Shown here: piece by piece, positions 1 through 8,424 of the stretch
Numbering within the stretch: position 1 is the first letter of the stretch
Layout of the letters: the number at the start of each line of letters is the position of its first letter
NCBI RefSeq assembly: GCF_002893625.1
Contig: NZ_PKMZ01000002.1
Span: 310,001-374,000 of the forward strand
Source: Mangrovicella endophytica
GTDB lineage: Bacteria > Pseudomonadota > Alphaproteobacteria > Rhizobiales > Rhizobiaceae
DNA length: 64,000 nucleotides
Direction: 5' to 3'
The notes under the pieces: generated by a model
The model's database searches: none
What the model was told of the DNA's origin: nothing
The model's input: the letters and a program-made list of their open reading frames with translations, nothing else
Position numbers and translations under genes: made by a program

Positions 1-177
1 GAAGACCGACAGGGTCCCGTGGATCCAGAACGCTGTGAAGAAGCCGGCAACATTCGCAAAGGCGGCTCCGACGCCGGACACCGGAACGGTCTTGGCGATC
101 AGCGCTCCGTTCGGTCCAGGAGACGCCACCAGGACGAATGCGGCGACAGCGAATGCCAAGAGGTCCGAGTAACTCAA
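1..177 (-). CDS. LysE/RhtB-family exporter, N-terminal fragment
   Basis: The first 59 codons of a gene that runs off the left edge of the window. The start is read as TTG at 177 because GGGGAG lies about 9 nt upstream; an ATG at 185 is followed by a stop after three codons. The fragment begins LSYSDLLAFAVAAF, continues with the SPGPN motif at residues 20-24, and then has a glycine- and alanine-rich hydrophobic segment. That motif at the end of the first transmembrane helix is typical of LysE/RhtB amino-acid exporters of the inner membrane. The substrate cannot be read from this fragment. It is divergent from the acetyltransferase gene at 474. Confidence 0.75.
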   Translation of the reverse strand, partial: MSYSDLLAFAVAAFVLVASPGPNGALIAKTVPVSGVGAAFANVAGFFTAFWIHGTLSVF

Positions 178-473
178 GGTCGCATCTCCCCGTCGGCACT
201 TGCTACGCGCGAAGCCTATATCGAGCATAAGCGCATGGGGCGCGTAAACGGGCCGAGAGCCCCGTTCGCTCCGAGGATGGCACGGCTACGTCGATTGCAT
301 CCCAGCGGGTCGGAAGCCGCTGGACGCTTCGCAAACGGTTGCGTTCGCCAGGGCCGTTGGCGACAGGGCGGGTGGCTTCGGATCGTCCGCTGGCGCCGGC
401 TCGAAGCGGCGATTGACCGGTCGATGCGTTCCGCCGATCCTGCCTCCTATCCGCAGGAGCTGGGAGACATCTC

Positions 474-1268
474 ATGGCGGGTTACTTCGGCACTGCCGTG
501 CAGCAGCGTCTTCAGGCCCGCGCCGAGGACGCCGCCGCATTCATCGCCGCAACGCCAGGGGCGTGCCAGGTGGGCCGCATGATGGGATGTGACGACCCCG
601 ACCGGCTCGGCTGGGATCACATCGGAGAGGTCCTGCGGCACGATCTGGCGTTCGGCTTTCGCCTGATCGACCGGGACAGGGTGGACGACCTGCGCTCGCG
701 CCTCGCGGAACGAGGCTGCCGCCTCGACACCTGGCAGGTCTTCCTTGCCGACCGCGCGAGCGCGCTGGCGGCCTCGCAGACCATCCTCTCGAGAGGGTTG
801 CCCGCTGGCCTCGCCGAACTGGAACGAGCGCGCGATCCGGACGGCGACGGGATCCGGCGCATTCAAGCCCACATGGCCGCCGCCGGCATCGCGCCGTTCT
901 CGGGCTCGATGCTGACCGGCGCGTGCGGTCCTGCGGTGACGGTCGGGTTCAAGGATGCCGAGGGAGGAATCCTGGCGACCGCGCATGGATACCTGCCGCA
1001 CTCCGTCCACAGTCCCTATCAGCGCTACGCCTGGGGCGGACTGGTTGCGGTGGCCGCGGAGGCGCGGGCCCAGGGCCTGGGGAGCCTCGTCAATGCCCGT
1101 CTGATCGCCGAAGTTTTCCGCGAGCTGGAAGCGACCCACATCTACGAGCTCGTTTCGGACACGAATGTCGCCTCCCGGCGCATGGTGGAAGCGTGCGGGC
1201 TGCGCGCGGAACCCGGCCTCGTCTGCGGCGTGGGGGTGGCGGAGGACAGTACGCGCTTCACGCGCTAA
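474..1268 (+). CDS. GNAT-family N-acetyltransferase
   Basis: 264 residues. The C-terminal half has the GNAT core. ATAHGYLPHSVHSPYQRYAW is followed by a motif-A-like stretch LVAVAAEARAQGLGSLVNA (acetyl-CoA pyrophosphate loop region, about residues 190-208). After it comes a terminal segment in which an Asn/Ala-rich loop precedes RRMVEACGL, typical of GNAT motif B. The N-terminal 120 residues are not recognised and may set substrate choice. A GGAG-rich ribosome site lies just before the ATG. The acceptor substrate is unknown. It stands alone between a divergent exporter and a convergent HxlR gene. Confidence 0.75.
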   Translation: MAGYFGTAVQQRLQARAEDAAAFIAATPGACQVGRMMGCDDPDRLGWDHIGEVLRHDLAFGFRLIDRDRVDDLRSRLAERGCRLDTWQVFLADRASALAASQTILSRGLPAGLAELERARDPDGDGIRRIQAHMAAAGIAPFSGSMLTGACGPAVTVGFKDAEGGILATAHGYLPHSVHSPYQRYAWGGLVAVAAEARAQGLGSLVNARLIAEVFRELEATHIYELVSDTNVASRRMVEACGLRAEPGLVCGVGVAEDSTRFTR

Positions 1269-1406
1269 CGCCTTCGAGGAGTGGGCCGCGGCTCGGACGC
1301 CCATCGCCAGTGGCTGCTCCCGACCAACTGATGCGAGTCTACCCGGGGCCGGGGACGTCGGTCGCCGCGGCGTCTCCCGCTCATCGCGTTCCCCTTTAAG
1401 CCCGAT

Positions 1407-1829
1407 CTATCCCTCCCGTCTGTCGAAGTCGGCCTGGGCCTGCTGGAGTTCGGGACCCCGCTCAAGCGCCCAGGCGTAAAGCGCCTCGAACGGCTCGCGC
1501 AGGGAATGGCCGAGCGGGGTGATCGTGTATTCGACGCCGACCGGCGTCGTCGGCAGGACCGTGCGCTTGACGAGGCCGTTCCGCTCCAGCCGCTTCAGGG
1601 CGTCCGCCAGTGCCTTGTGGGTGATGCCGTCGAGACGCCGCATGATCTCGTTGAAGCGCGACGGTTGCGTGCACAGGACCGTCAGGATCAGCACCGACCA
1701 TTTGTTGGCGATGTGCTCCAGGATCGGCCGCGTCGTGCGCGCGTCGATCAGCGCTTCGTCGGTCGCGTCACAAACCGGCGCACGGGGGCGTTGCCGGGAG
1801 GGGCGCATCTGCGTCGTCGTCTCGGACAA
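1407..1829 (-). CDS. HxlR-family winged-helix transcriptional regulator
   Basis: About 140 residues. The core PVCDATDEALIDARTTRPIL, then NKWSVLILTVL, FNEIMRRLDGITHKAL and a wing ending in VEYTITPLGHSL, matches the HxlR (DUF24) family. These regulators often sense reactive electrophiles or quinones through an N-terminal Cys, here in PVCD. The start is uncertain. TTG at 1829 has GGAG 7 nt upstream and is preferred; ATG at 1808 is the alternative with a weaker site. The long open frame upstream to 1961 is rejected because it would cover the divergent operator and the neighbour's start. It probably controls the divergent SDR/lipase/reductase operon. Confidence 0.85.
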   Translation of the reverse strand: MSETTTQMRPSRQRPRAPVCDATDEALIDARTTRPILEHIANKWSVLILTVLCTQPSRFNEIMRRLDGITHKALADALKRLERNGLVKRTVLPTTPVGVEYTITPLGHSLREPFEALYAWALERGPELQQAQADFDRREG

Positions 1830-1878
1830 AGGTATACTCCGCGATATCTGCGCTAAACATAGTGCGTAATTGACCGTA

Positions 1879-1895
1879 GATATAGAATCTATATC
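1879..1895. promoter_or_regulatory. Perfect 17-bp palindrome in the HxlR/SDR divergent promoter
   Basis: GATATAGA-A-TCTATATC is a perfect inverted repeat with 8-bp arms around one base. It lies between the HxlR start (1829) and the SDR start (1927), where an operator for the HxlR dimer is expected. Low local GC within a GC-rich region supports a promoter or operator role. Binding by this particular regulator is inferred from position. Confidence 0.65.
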
Positions 1896-1926
1896 GCTGC
1901 GTCCATCGCTATCAGGTGGATGAGAC

Positions 1927-2658
1927 ATGACCAGACTCCAAGACAAGACAGCCCTCGTCATCGGCGGCTCGGGCGGAATCGGAGGCGCGATCGCCCATCG
2001 CTTCGCGCAGGAGGGGGCAAGCGTCTATGCCACCAGCCGATCCGCCAAGGCCGAAGGAACCACCACGCCGGTCGGGACAGGTTCGATCCGCTCGGTGGCG
2101 GCCGACGCCTCCAAGCCAGCCGATCTCGAGGCGGCGATCACCCGGATCCACGGTGAGGCTAGGCGCATCGACATCCTCGTGGTCAATGCGGGCCTGTCGG
2201 AATTCGCCACCCTCGACGGCCTCACCGAGGATCACTTCGACCGCACCTTCGGGCTGAACGTCCGCTCGCTCGTCTTCGCCGCGAAGGCCGCCGCGGCTCA
2301 CATGGGTGAGGGGGGCTCGATCGTTCTGGTGGGCTCGATTGCCGGCGACATCGGCACGAAGGGCTATGGCGCCTACGGGGCGACGAAGGCCGCGGTGCGC
2401 TCGTTTGCGCGGACCTGGGCCAACGAGCTTGCGCCGCGCGGCATCCGCGTCAACGTCGTCAGCCCCGGCCCGACCGACACGGCGATGTTCGCCTCCGCTT
2501 CCGACGAGATGCGGGCGACGCTGACGGGGATGATCCCGCTGGGACGCATGGGACGTGCGGACGAGGTCGCCGCTGCCGCGCTCTTCCTCGCCAGCGACGA
2601 GGCCAGTTTCGTCACGGGCGCCGAACTGCCGGTCGACGGCGGCATGGCGCAGGTTTGA
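1927..2658 (+). CDS. SDR-family NAD(P)-dependent oxidoreductase
   Basis: 243 residues, the usual length for a classical short-chain dehydrogenase/reductase. The nucleotide loop is GGSGGIGG (residues 13-20), the structural motif is VVNAG, the catalytic Ser is in VLVGSIAG, and the catalytic Tyr/Lys pair is in AYGATKAA. The C-terminus FVTGAELPVDGG is the standard SDR ending. Substrate is not predictable. It is the first gene of an operon with a secreted lipase-like protein (11 nt gap) and a CurA-type reductase. The HxlR gene and palindrome upstream suggest induction by a small electrophilic compound. Confidence 0.9.
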   Translation: MTRLQDKTALVIGGSGGIGGAIAHRFAQEGASVYATSRSAKAEGTTTPVGTGSIRSVAADASKPADLEAAITRIHGEARRIDILVVNAGLSEFATLDGLTEDHFDRTFGLNVRSLVFAAKAAAAHMGEGGSIVLVGSIAGDIGTKGYGAYGATKAAVRSFARTWANELAPRGIRVNVVSPGPTDTAMFASASDEMRATLTGMIPLGRMGRADEVAAAALFLASDEASFVTGAELPVDGGMAQV

Positions 2659-2669
2659 GAGTGATCACG

Positions 2670-3902
2670 ATGTCCAGATCCATGTTTGCTTCCCGTCTTC
2701 AGTCCCTTCTCATCGCCGCCGGCCTTGCCGCCGGCTTCGCTTCGGCAGGGCCGGTGGCTGCCGCTAACGCCCCTGGCGCGGACGGCCTGAAGGTCGCGCT
2801 GCGATCCGTGACAGAGCACGCGGTTCCGGCGGGCTTGAATGCCGACGCCAAACTGCTCGTCCACACGATGCCGGACGTGCAGGGCCGGCAGACGCCGGCC
2901 ACCACGCTCCTGTTCGTCCCGAAGGGCACGGCGCCGAACGGCGGCTGGCCGATCGTCGCCTGGGCGCACGGCACCTCGACGCCGGGACAGAAGACCTGCG
3001 CCCCAAGCCTCACGCCGGAGCTCGACGGCGGCCTGACGCGCGACGGTTTTCCCAGCGACTACGTCTATCAGATCGGTGAGCTTCTGAAGGCGGGCTATGC
3101 CGTGGTGGCGCCGGATCTGGAGGGGCTGGGAGCGGAGGCCATCGGGCCCTATCCCTATTTCGGCGCCGCCAGCGGGGCGCGGTCTCTGATCTCGGCCGTC
3201 GAAGCCGCACGGCTTGCCGATCCGCATCTCTCTAACCGATATGCCGCGATGGGGCACTCCGACGGCGGCCACCTCGCGCTCGGCGTCGAGGCGCATGCCG
3301 ACGAGGCACCGGAGCTCGAGCTCGTCGGAACCGTCGCTTCGGTGCCCTACACCTCGATCGATGCGACCGCCGAGCATTTCGGCCAAGCGGCACGGACGGC
3401 AACCGACGGGACGGCGGCAAGCCAGGCCCGGATGATGCGCGAGTTCCAGGGGGCGCTCATGACGGTGGGCCTGACCGCCGAGAATCCCGCCTTCAACCCG
3501 CGGACGGTGATGGGCGAGGACCTGGCGCGGCTGCTGCCCGCGTTCCGCTCCCTTTGCTCCGTGAAGGCGATCGGCACGATCGACGCCGCGGTCAAGGCGA
3601 AGGGAGAGGCATTCGACGGCCTGAAGACCGACTGGGCCTCCAACCCCGAGATGAAGGCCTTCCTGGCCGCCAATGACCCCGCGGCAGCGCCCGATTTCTC
3701 GCTGAAGCGGCCGACGCTGGTGGTGCAGGGAACAGCCGACGGCTTCGTTCTCGAACCCCTGACGACGGCCTTCGTGGAACGGCTCCGCGGCAAGGGAGCC
3801 CCGGTCACCTACAAGACCTATCCCGGCGCTGACCACTTCTCGATCATCCGCAGCGCCGATGCCGACGTCCTCGCCTTTCTGCGGGAACGCTTCGCCCATT
3901 GA
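2670..3902 (+). CDS. Secreted alpha/beta hydrolase of the secretory lipase type
   Basis: 410 residues from ATG 2670, chosen because GAGAG lies 8 nt upstream. Residues 1-33 form a signal peptide (basic start, LLIAAGLAAGFASAG core, AAA cleavage region), so the enzyme is probably periplasmic or exported. The oxyanion region is IVAWAHGTSTPG. The nucleophile elbow is GHSDGGH with Ser197, and the C-terminal acid and His are likely in GTADGFV and GADHFS. The order and spacing fit the LIP-type secretory lipase/esterase family. The substrate is unknown. It is cotranscribed with the SDR gene before it. Confidence 0.82.
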   Translation: MSRSMFASRLQSLLIAAGLAAGFASAGPVAAANAPGADGLKVALRSVTEHAVPAGLNADAKLLVHTMPDVQGRQTPATTLLFVPKGTAPNGGWPIVAWAHGTSTPGQKTCAPSLTPELDGGLTRDGFPSDYVYQIGELLKAGYAVVAPDLEGLGAEAIGPYPYFGAASGARSLISAVEAARLADPHLSNRYAAMGHSDGGHLALGVEAHADEAPELELVGTVASVPYTSIDATAEHFGQAARTATDGTAASQARMMREFQGALMTVGLTAENPAFNPRTVMGEDLARLLPAFRSLCSVKAIGTIDAAVKAKGEAFDGLKTDWASNPEMKAFLAANDPAAAPDFSLKRPTLVVQGTADGFVLEPLTTAFVERLRGKGAPVTYKTYPGADHFSIIRSADADVLAFLRERFAH

Positions 3903-3960
3903 GGCGCCCGGGCCGCCCAGGCCAATTGCGCGGCCCCTTTTCACGGAAAGCGAACGACAG

Positions 3961-4989
3961 ATGACGACACCCATGTCGAACCAAAGGGTCCTGCTGGTCC
4001 GGCGGCCGCAGGGCGTAGCGCGACCCGACGATTTCACGCTCGTCGACCAGGCGCGGCCGCGGGCGGGGGAGGGCGAGGTGCTGCTCCGCAACCTGTTCCT
4101 GTCTCTCGACCCCTATATGCGCGGTCGCATGAACGACGGAGACGGCTCCTACGCTGCACCCTATGCCCTCGGCGAGCCGCCCGGGGGCGGAACGGTCGCC
4201 GAGGTCGTCTCGTCGACCATCGATGGCTTCCGCTCGGGCGACCTCGTGGTCGCAAATGGCGGCTGGCAGGCATACGCGGTCTCGGACGGGTCGGACCTCT
4301 ACGCCCTGCCAGGCAACATGGCCCGCCCTTCGCTGGCTCTCGGCGTCCTCGGGATGACGGGATTCGCCGCATGGCATGGGCTGACCGCCATCGGCTCTCC
4401 CCAGCCCGGCGAGACGCTGGTCGTCGGGGCGGCCACCGGCGCGGTCGGCGCGGTGGTCGGCCAGATCGGGAAGATCTTCGGATGCCGGGTGGTCGGCATA
4501 GCCGGCGGGGAGCGCAAGTGCCGCCATGCGGTCGAGGTTCTCGGATTCGATGCGTGCCTCGATCACCGGACTCCCGGCCTTTCCGAGCGGCTGGCGGACG
4601 CTGCCCCTTCGGGCGTCGACGTCTATTTCGAGAACGTCGGCGGCGCAGTTCGGGCCGCCGTGTGGCCGCTGCTCAATGTCGGCGCGCGGGTGCCCGTCTG
4701 CGGGCTCGTCTCCGGGTACAACGGCGACGGCGTCACGGACGGGAGCCTCCATGAGCTGATGATGTCCCTGATCATCAAACGCATCCGAATGGAGGGCTTC
4801 ATGATCGCGGATCACTATGGAGCCGAGTTCGAGACCTTCAGCCGGCAGATGTCGGGCTGGGTGAGCGCCGGCAAGATCCACGCTGACGAGGACATTGTCG
4901 ACGGCCTCGAGAATGCGCCGGAGGCGTTTGTCGGGATGCTCGAGGGCCGTAACCTCGGAAAGACGCTGGTGCGCATCCGGCATGGGTGA
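3961..4989 (+). CDS. NADP-dependent medium-chain reductase (CurA/prostaglandin reductase-like)
   Basis: 342 residues from ATG 3961, with GGAAAG upstream; the open frame before it is not used. LSLDPYMRGRM near residue 50 is the signature of the leukotriene B4 dehydrogenase/CurA branch of zinc-free MDR enzymes. The Rossmann segment is VVGAATGAVGAVVGQIGK, followed by YFENVGG and the substrate loop CGLVSGYN. These enzymes reduce alpha,beta-unsaturated ketones and aldehydes with NADPH. With the upstream SDR and HxlR regulator this suggests an electrophile detoxification or side-chain reduction operon. Confidence 0.88.
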   Translation: MTTPMSNQRVLLVRRPQGVARPDDFTLVDQARPRAGEGEVLLRNLFLSLDPYMRGRMNDGDGSYAAPYALGEPPGGGTVAEVVSSTIDGFRSGDLVVANGGWQAYAVSDGSDLYALPGNMARPSLALGVLGMTGFAAWHGLTAIGSPQPGETLVVGAATGAVGAVVGQIGKIFGCRVVGIAGGERKCRHAVEVLGFDACLDHRTPGLSERLADAAPSGVDVYFENVGGAVRAAVWPLLNVGARVPVCGLVSGYNGDGVTDGSLHELMMSLIIKRIRMEGFMIADHYGAEFETFSRQMSGWVSAGKIHADEDIVDGLENAPEAFVGMLEGRNLGKTLVRIRHG

Positions 4990-5285
4990 CGCGGGGTAGC
5001 GCAACACGGTGCTGATGAAGGCGGTCTCGACAGCCCGTGAACGGGAAACCAAACGTCCGGATCCAAGCAGACCGTGATCTCGACCCCACGGCCAGGGGTG
5101 GGGCGAAACCGGCTCGACCGTGTCCGGACGGCCGCCTTGTCTGCCACCGGAGACCGAAAGGGACACTGTCGCGCCTCGGGGTGACCGTGCGTGCCGGCCA
5201 CCTCGAAGGCCGACAGTTCGCCATCACGGGAATAGACGCCTGAAATCAGGCGGTGCTCCGCGCCACGACGTCGTAGAAGCGATGC

Positions 5286-6359
5286 ATGCTGTTCGACCTT
5301 CCCGACCAAGCGACCCTTTATGCGGCCCTCATCGCCCGCGACGAACGCTACGACGGGCAGGCCTTCGTCTGCGTGTCCTCGACCGGGGTTTTCTGCCGCC
5401 TGACCTGTCCGGCCCGCAAGCCCAAGCTCGAGAACTGCACCTTTTTCCCGACGATCGGCGCGTGCGTCGAAGCGGGCTATCGCGCCTGTAAGCGGTGCCA
5501 TCCCATGCAGGCGGCCGCAGCGGCCGATCCGACGATCGGCGCACTTCTGCAGGCCCTCGACGCGCGGCCGGAGCTGCGCTGGTCCGAATACCATGTGGAG
5601 CGGCTCGGCTACGACCCGTCCACGGTCCGCCGCAGCTTCAAGCGCCAGTTCGGCATGACCTTTCTGGAGATGGCGCGCCAACGGCGCCTGCGTGAGGGCT
5701 TCGAGGCGCTGGCCGTCGGCGGCACGGTGATTGCCGCCCAGCAGGAGGCGAGCTTTGAGTCCCCCAGCGCCTTCCGCGCGGCGTTCGCCCGGCTGCTGGG
5801 ATGCGCGCCGGCAGACCTGCGCGCGGAGGGCCTTCTGAAAGCGACATGGATCCCGACGCCGCTGGGCGACATGATCGCCGTCGGCAGCCGGCAGCATCTC
5901 CACCTTCTGGAGTTCGTCGACCGCAAGGGCCTGCCGGCGGAGCTGAAACGCCTGCAGGCGGGGACGAAAGGGTCGATCGGGATCGGTGCGACGCCGCCTG
6001 CCGAGCAGGCCGCGGCCGAGCTCGAGGCCTATTTCGCCGCCCGGTCCGAACGCTTCGAGACGCCGCTGGCTCTGGCGGCGAGCGCCTTCACGCGACGAGT
6101 CTGGGACGCGCTGCGCGAGATTCCCGCCGGCGAGACGCGATCCTATGGCGAGATCGCGCGCCGGATCGGCAGTCCGAGCGCCACGCGAGCCGTGGCGCGG
6201 GCGAACGGCGCCAACCAGATCGCCCTCATGATCCCCTGCCACCGCGTGATCGGATCGGACGGTGCGCTGACCGGCTACGGCGGTGGGCTCTGGCGCAAGC
6301 GGCGCCTGATCGAGATCGAACGGCAACTGAAGACACTCAGACGGGAGAGCGTTCGTTGA
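5286..6359 (+). CDS. ada: Bifunctional Ada: methylphosphotriester sensor/AraC regulator and O6-methylguanine-DNA methyltransferase
   Basis: 357 residues, close to E. coli Ada. The N-terminal zinc site carries Cys37, Cys41, Cys68 and Cys71 (VFCRLTC and CKRC); the first is the methyl acceptor from DNA phosphotriesters. An AraC-type helix-turn-helix (residues about 85-185) follows, then the methyltransferase domain with the PCHRV active site at Cys318. It repairs alkylated DNA and activates its own regulon when methylated. The 296-bp gap upstream has no clear gene and should hold its promoter. The next gene overlaps its stop, so an alkylation-induced operon is likely. Confidence 0.95.
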   Translation: MLFDLPDQATLYAALIARDERYDGQAFVCVSSTGVFCRLTCPARKPKLENCTFFPTIGACVEAGYRACKRCHPMQAAAAADPTIGALLQALDARPELRWSEYHVERLGYDPSTVRRSFKRQFGMTFLEMARQRRLREGFEALAVGGTVIAAQQEASFESPSAFRAAFARLLGCAPADLRAEGLLKATWIPTPLGDMIAVGSRQHLHLLEFVDRKGLPAELKRLQAGTKGSIGIGATPPAEQAAAELEAYFAARSERFETPLALAASAFTRRVWDALREIPAGETRSYGEIARRIGSPSATRAVARANGANQIALMIPCHRVIGSDGALTGYGGGLWRKRRLIEIERQLKTLRRESVR

Positions 6360-7129
6360 CCACCACCAAAGACAAGGCGCAGGCCTTCCGTCGCCTCCAC
6401 ATGCGGGGCGAGCCGATCATCCTCTACAATGTCTGGGACGCCGGCAGCGCGAAGGCCGTCGTGCGCTCGGGGGCGAAGGCGATCGCCACCGGAAGCTGGT
6501 CGGTCGCTGCGGCGCAAGGCTATGACGACGGCGAGGCGATACCGCTGGAGGATGCGCTGGCGGTGGCTGGGCGGATCGTGCGCAGCGTCGACCTGCCTGT
6601 CACTGTGGATTTCGAGGGGGGCTATGCCGTCGATCCCGCCTCGGTCACGGAAAACGTTCGACGGCTGCTCGCGCTCGGCGTCGTCGGCCTGAACTTCGAG
6701 GATCAGGTGGTGAACGGTCCAGGACTGTACCCCGTGGCCGAACAGGTCGAGCGGCTGAAGGCGGTGCGGCGCGCCGCTTATGACGCCGGGGTTCCCGCCT
6801 TCATCAATGCCCGCACCGACGTGTTCCTGAAGGCGGAACCGGGCAGCGACCATGCCGGCCTGCTGGACGAGGCGCTGCTGCGCGAGAAGGCCTATGCCGA
6901 AGCGGGAGCGGACGGCTTCTTCGTGCCAGGGCTGACCGACACGGTACTCGTTCGAAAGCTTTGCGAGCGAGCGACGTTGCCGATCAACGTCATGGCGCCG
7001 GATGATCCGGATCGCATCCGCGGGTTCGTCGGGCTTGGCGTCGCGCGGATCAGCCTGGGGCCTGCGCCCTACGTCACGATGACGGCCGATCTGGAACGCC
7101 GCGCCAGGGCGGCCCTCCGACCCGCATGA
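6356..7129 (+). CDS. Isocitrate lyase/PEP mutase-family protein
   Basis: 257 residues from a TTG at 6356 that overlaps the ada stop (TTGA), with GGGAGA 8 nt upstream. YNVWDAGSAKAV, ATGSWSVAAAQGY, VTVDFEGGY and GLNFEDQV follow the order of the isocitrate lyase/phosphoenolpyruvate mutase superfamily. The Asp/Glu residues in DFEGGY and FEDQ would bind Mg. The lyase catalytic Cys motif KKCGH is absent, so isocitrate lyase activity is unlikely. Members of this type cleave or form C-C or P-C bonds on small oxo-acids. The substrate is unknown. Translational coupling with ada is notable. Confidence 0.85.
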   Translation: MTTTKDKAQAFRRLHMRGEPIILYNVWDAGSAKAVVRSGAKAIATGSWSVAAAQGYDDGEAIPLEDALAVAGRIVRSVDLPVTVDFEGGYAVDPASVTENVRRLLALGVVGLNFEDQVVNGPGLYPVAEQVERLKAVRRAAYDAGVPAFINARTDVFLKAEPGSDHAGLLDEALLREKAYAEAGADGFFVPGLTDTVLVRKLCERATLPINVMAPDDPDRIRGFVGLGVARISLGPAPYVTMTADLERRARAALRPA

Positions 7130-7144
7130 TCGTAGCCTCGTCCG

Positions 7145-8152
7145 CTACCATTCGACGCCGATCTTGCCGAAATGGCTGCCGCCTTCCTCGTGCCGGAACG
7201 CGTCCGCGAGCTCCGCAAGGGCGAAGCGACGGTCGATCACCGGGCGCACGGCGTTTGCCTCCAGTGCGCGGACGAACTCCTGCTGCTGGCGGCGGTTTCC
7301 CACGATCAGTCCCTGCAGCTTGGCCTGCTTCGTCATGAACGCGCCGGTCGGGATCTCGCCGGAAAAGCCGGTGAGGACGCCGATGAGCGCGATGTGCCCG
7401 CCGATTCGCACGGCCTCGATGGACTGGGCGAGGGTGCCCGGCCCGCCGACCTCGATGACGTGATCGACGCCCCGTCCGCCGGTCCAGTCGCGAACCCGCC
7501 GACCCCATTCCGGCTCGGCCCGGTAGTTCAGCGTGAAGTCGGCTCCCAGCGAGCGGGCGCGCTCGAGCTTCTCGTCGGACGACGAGGTGATGGCGACGCT
7601 CGCACCGAACATCTTGGCAATCTGAAGCGCCCAGATCGAGACGCCGCCCGTGCCGAGGAGGAGCACCGTGTCGCCCGCCTTCAGACTGGCATCGCCGACC
7701 AGAGCGCGCCAGGCCGTCAAACCCGCGGTGGTTATGGCCGCCGCCTCCACCGCATCATAGCCCTTCGGCGCATGGGTGAACGCCGTGGCGGGACGAACGA
7801 CGGCCTCCTGTGCGAAGCCGTCGATCCCGTCGCCCGGCGTGCGCGCGAAATCGCCAACCGTCGGCGCGCCGTCCTGCCAATCCGGGAAGAAGCACGAGAC
7901 GACCAAGTCTCCCGGCGCGAACGCGCTGACGCCTTCGCCAACCTCTTCCACGACCCCCGCGCCGTCAGCCAGGAGGACGCGCCCGTCGGCCGCCTTCATC
8001 CGTCCGGTGGCGACCGACAGATCGTGATAGTTCAAGGAGGCCCCATGCAGGGCAACGCGGATCTCTCCCGCCCCGGGCCGGCCGGGATCGGGACGGTCCT
8101 CGGCCACGATCCGGTCCAGACCGCCTGGTGCTCGCACTGTCATCGCCTTCAT
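7145..8152 (-). CDS. Zinc-type alcohol dehydrogenase-like (MDR) NAD(P) oxidoreductase
   Basis: 335 residues. The start at ATG 8152 is chosen for the GGAGA site 7 nt before it; the frame upstream has no conserved sequence. The GroES-like half contains GASLNYHDL and ADGAGVVEEVGEGV, and the Rossmann half has LLLGTGGVSIWALQIAK. The catalytic zinc Cys/His set of true ADHs is lacking (LNYHDL replaces the Cys position), so it is closer to quinone oxidoreductase-like MDR enzymes. It runs convergent to the ada operon and divergent from the haloacid dehalogenase gene. Confidence 0.85.
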   Translation of the reverse strand: MKAMTVRAPGGLDRIVAEDRPDPGRPGAGEIRVALHGASLNYHDLSVATGRMKAADGRVLLADGAGVVEEVGEGVSAFAPGDLVVSCFFPDWQDGAPTVGDFARTPGDGIDGFAQEAVVRPATAFTHAPKGYDAVEAAAITTAGLTAWRALVGDASLKAGDTVLLLGTGGVSIWALQIAKMFGASVAITSSSDEKLERARSLGADFTLNYRAEPEWGRRVRDWTGGRGVDHVIEVGGPGTLAQSIEAVRIGGHIALIGVLTGFSGEIPTGAFMTKQAKLQGLIVGNRRQQQEFVRALEANAVRPVIDRRFALAELADAFRHEEGGSHFGKIGVEW

Positions 8153-8424
8153 CGTCACGTCTCCATGCTGTCTCGCGCGGCGGATGCGCCACTTCGCGAT
8201 GGAGATAGGGCATCTCCGGCTGCCGCAACGAGGACAATGCGTATGGCGGCCGGAAAGGTCGCCGTCGACACGATCCGCGAATAGCGCCACAGTGCGGTGT
8301 CCATGCCGCGGCGGGGCCCACGGTGCCGGCGTGCCGCTGCGTTGCAGGGGCGATCGGTCCTCACAGGACGGCGCCTGTGTCGCCGCTCTCCCGCCCGCCC
8401 ATCCTCCAACCGCAGGCTCTCGGC

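Noticed and set aside
19-582. Plus-strand open frame at the left edge
   Set aside because: It is antisense to the LysE fragment, has no family sequence, and covers the GNAT start.
1830-1961. Upstream extension of the HxlR gene
   Set aside because: It would run through the palindrome and into the divergent SDR gene; conserved sequence begins only after 1829.
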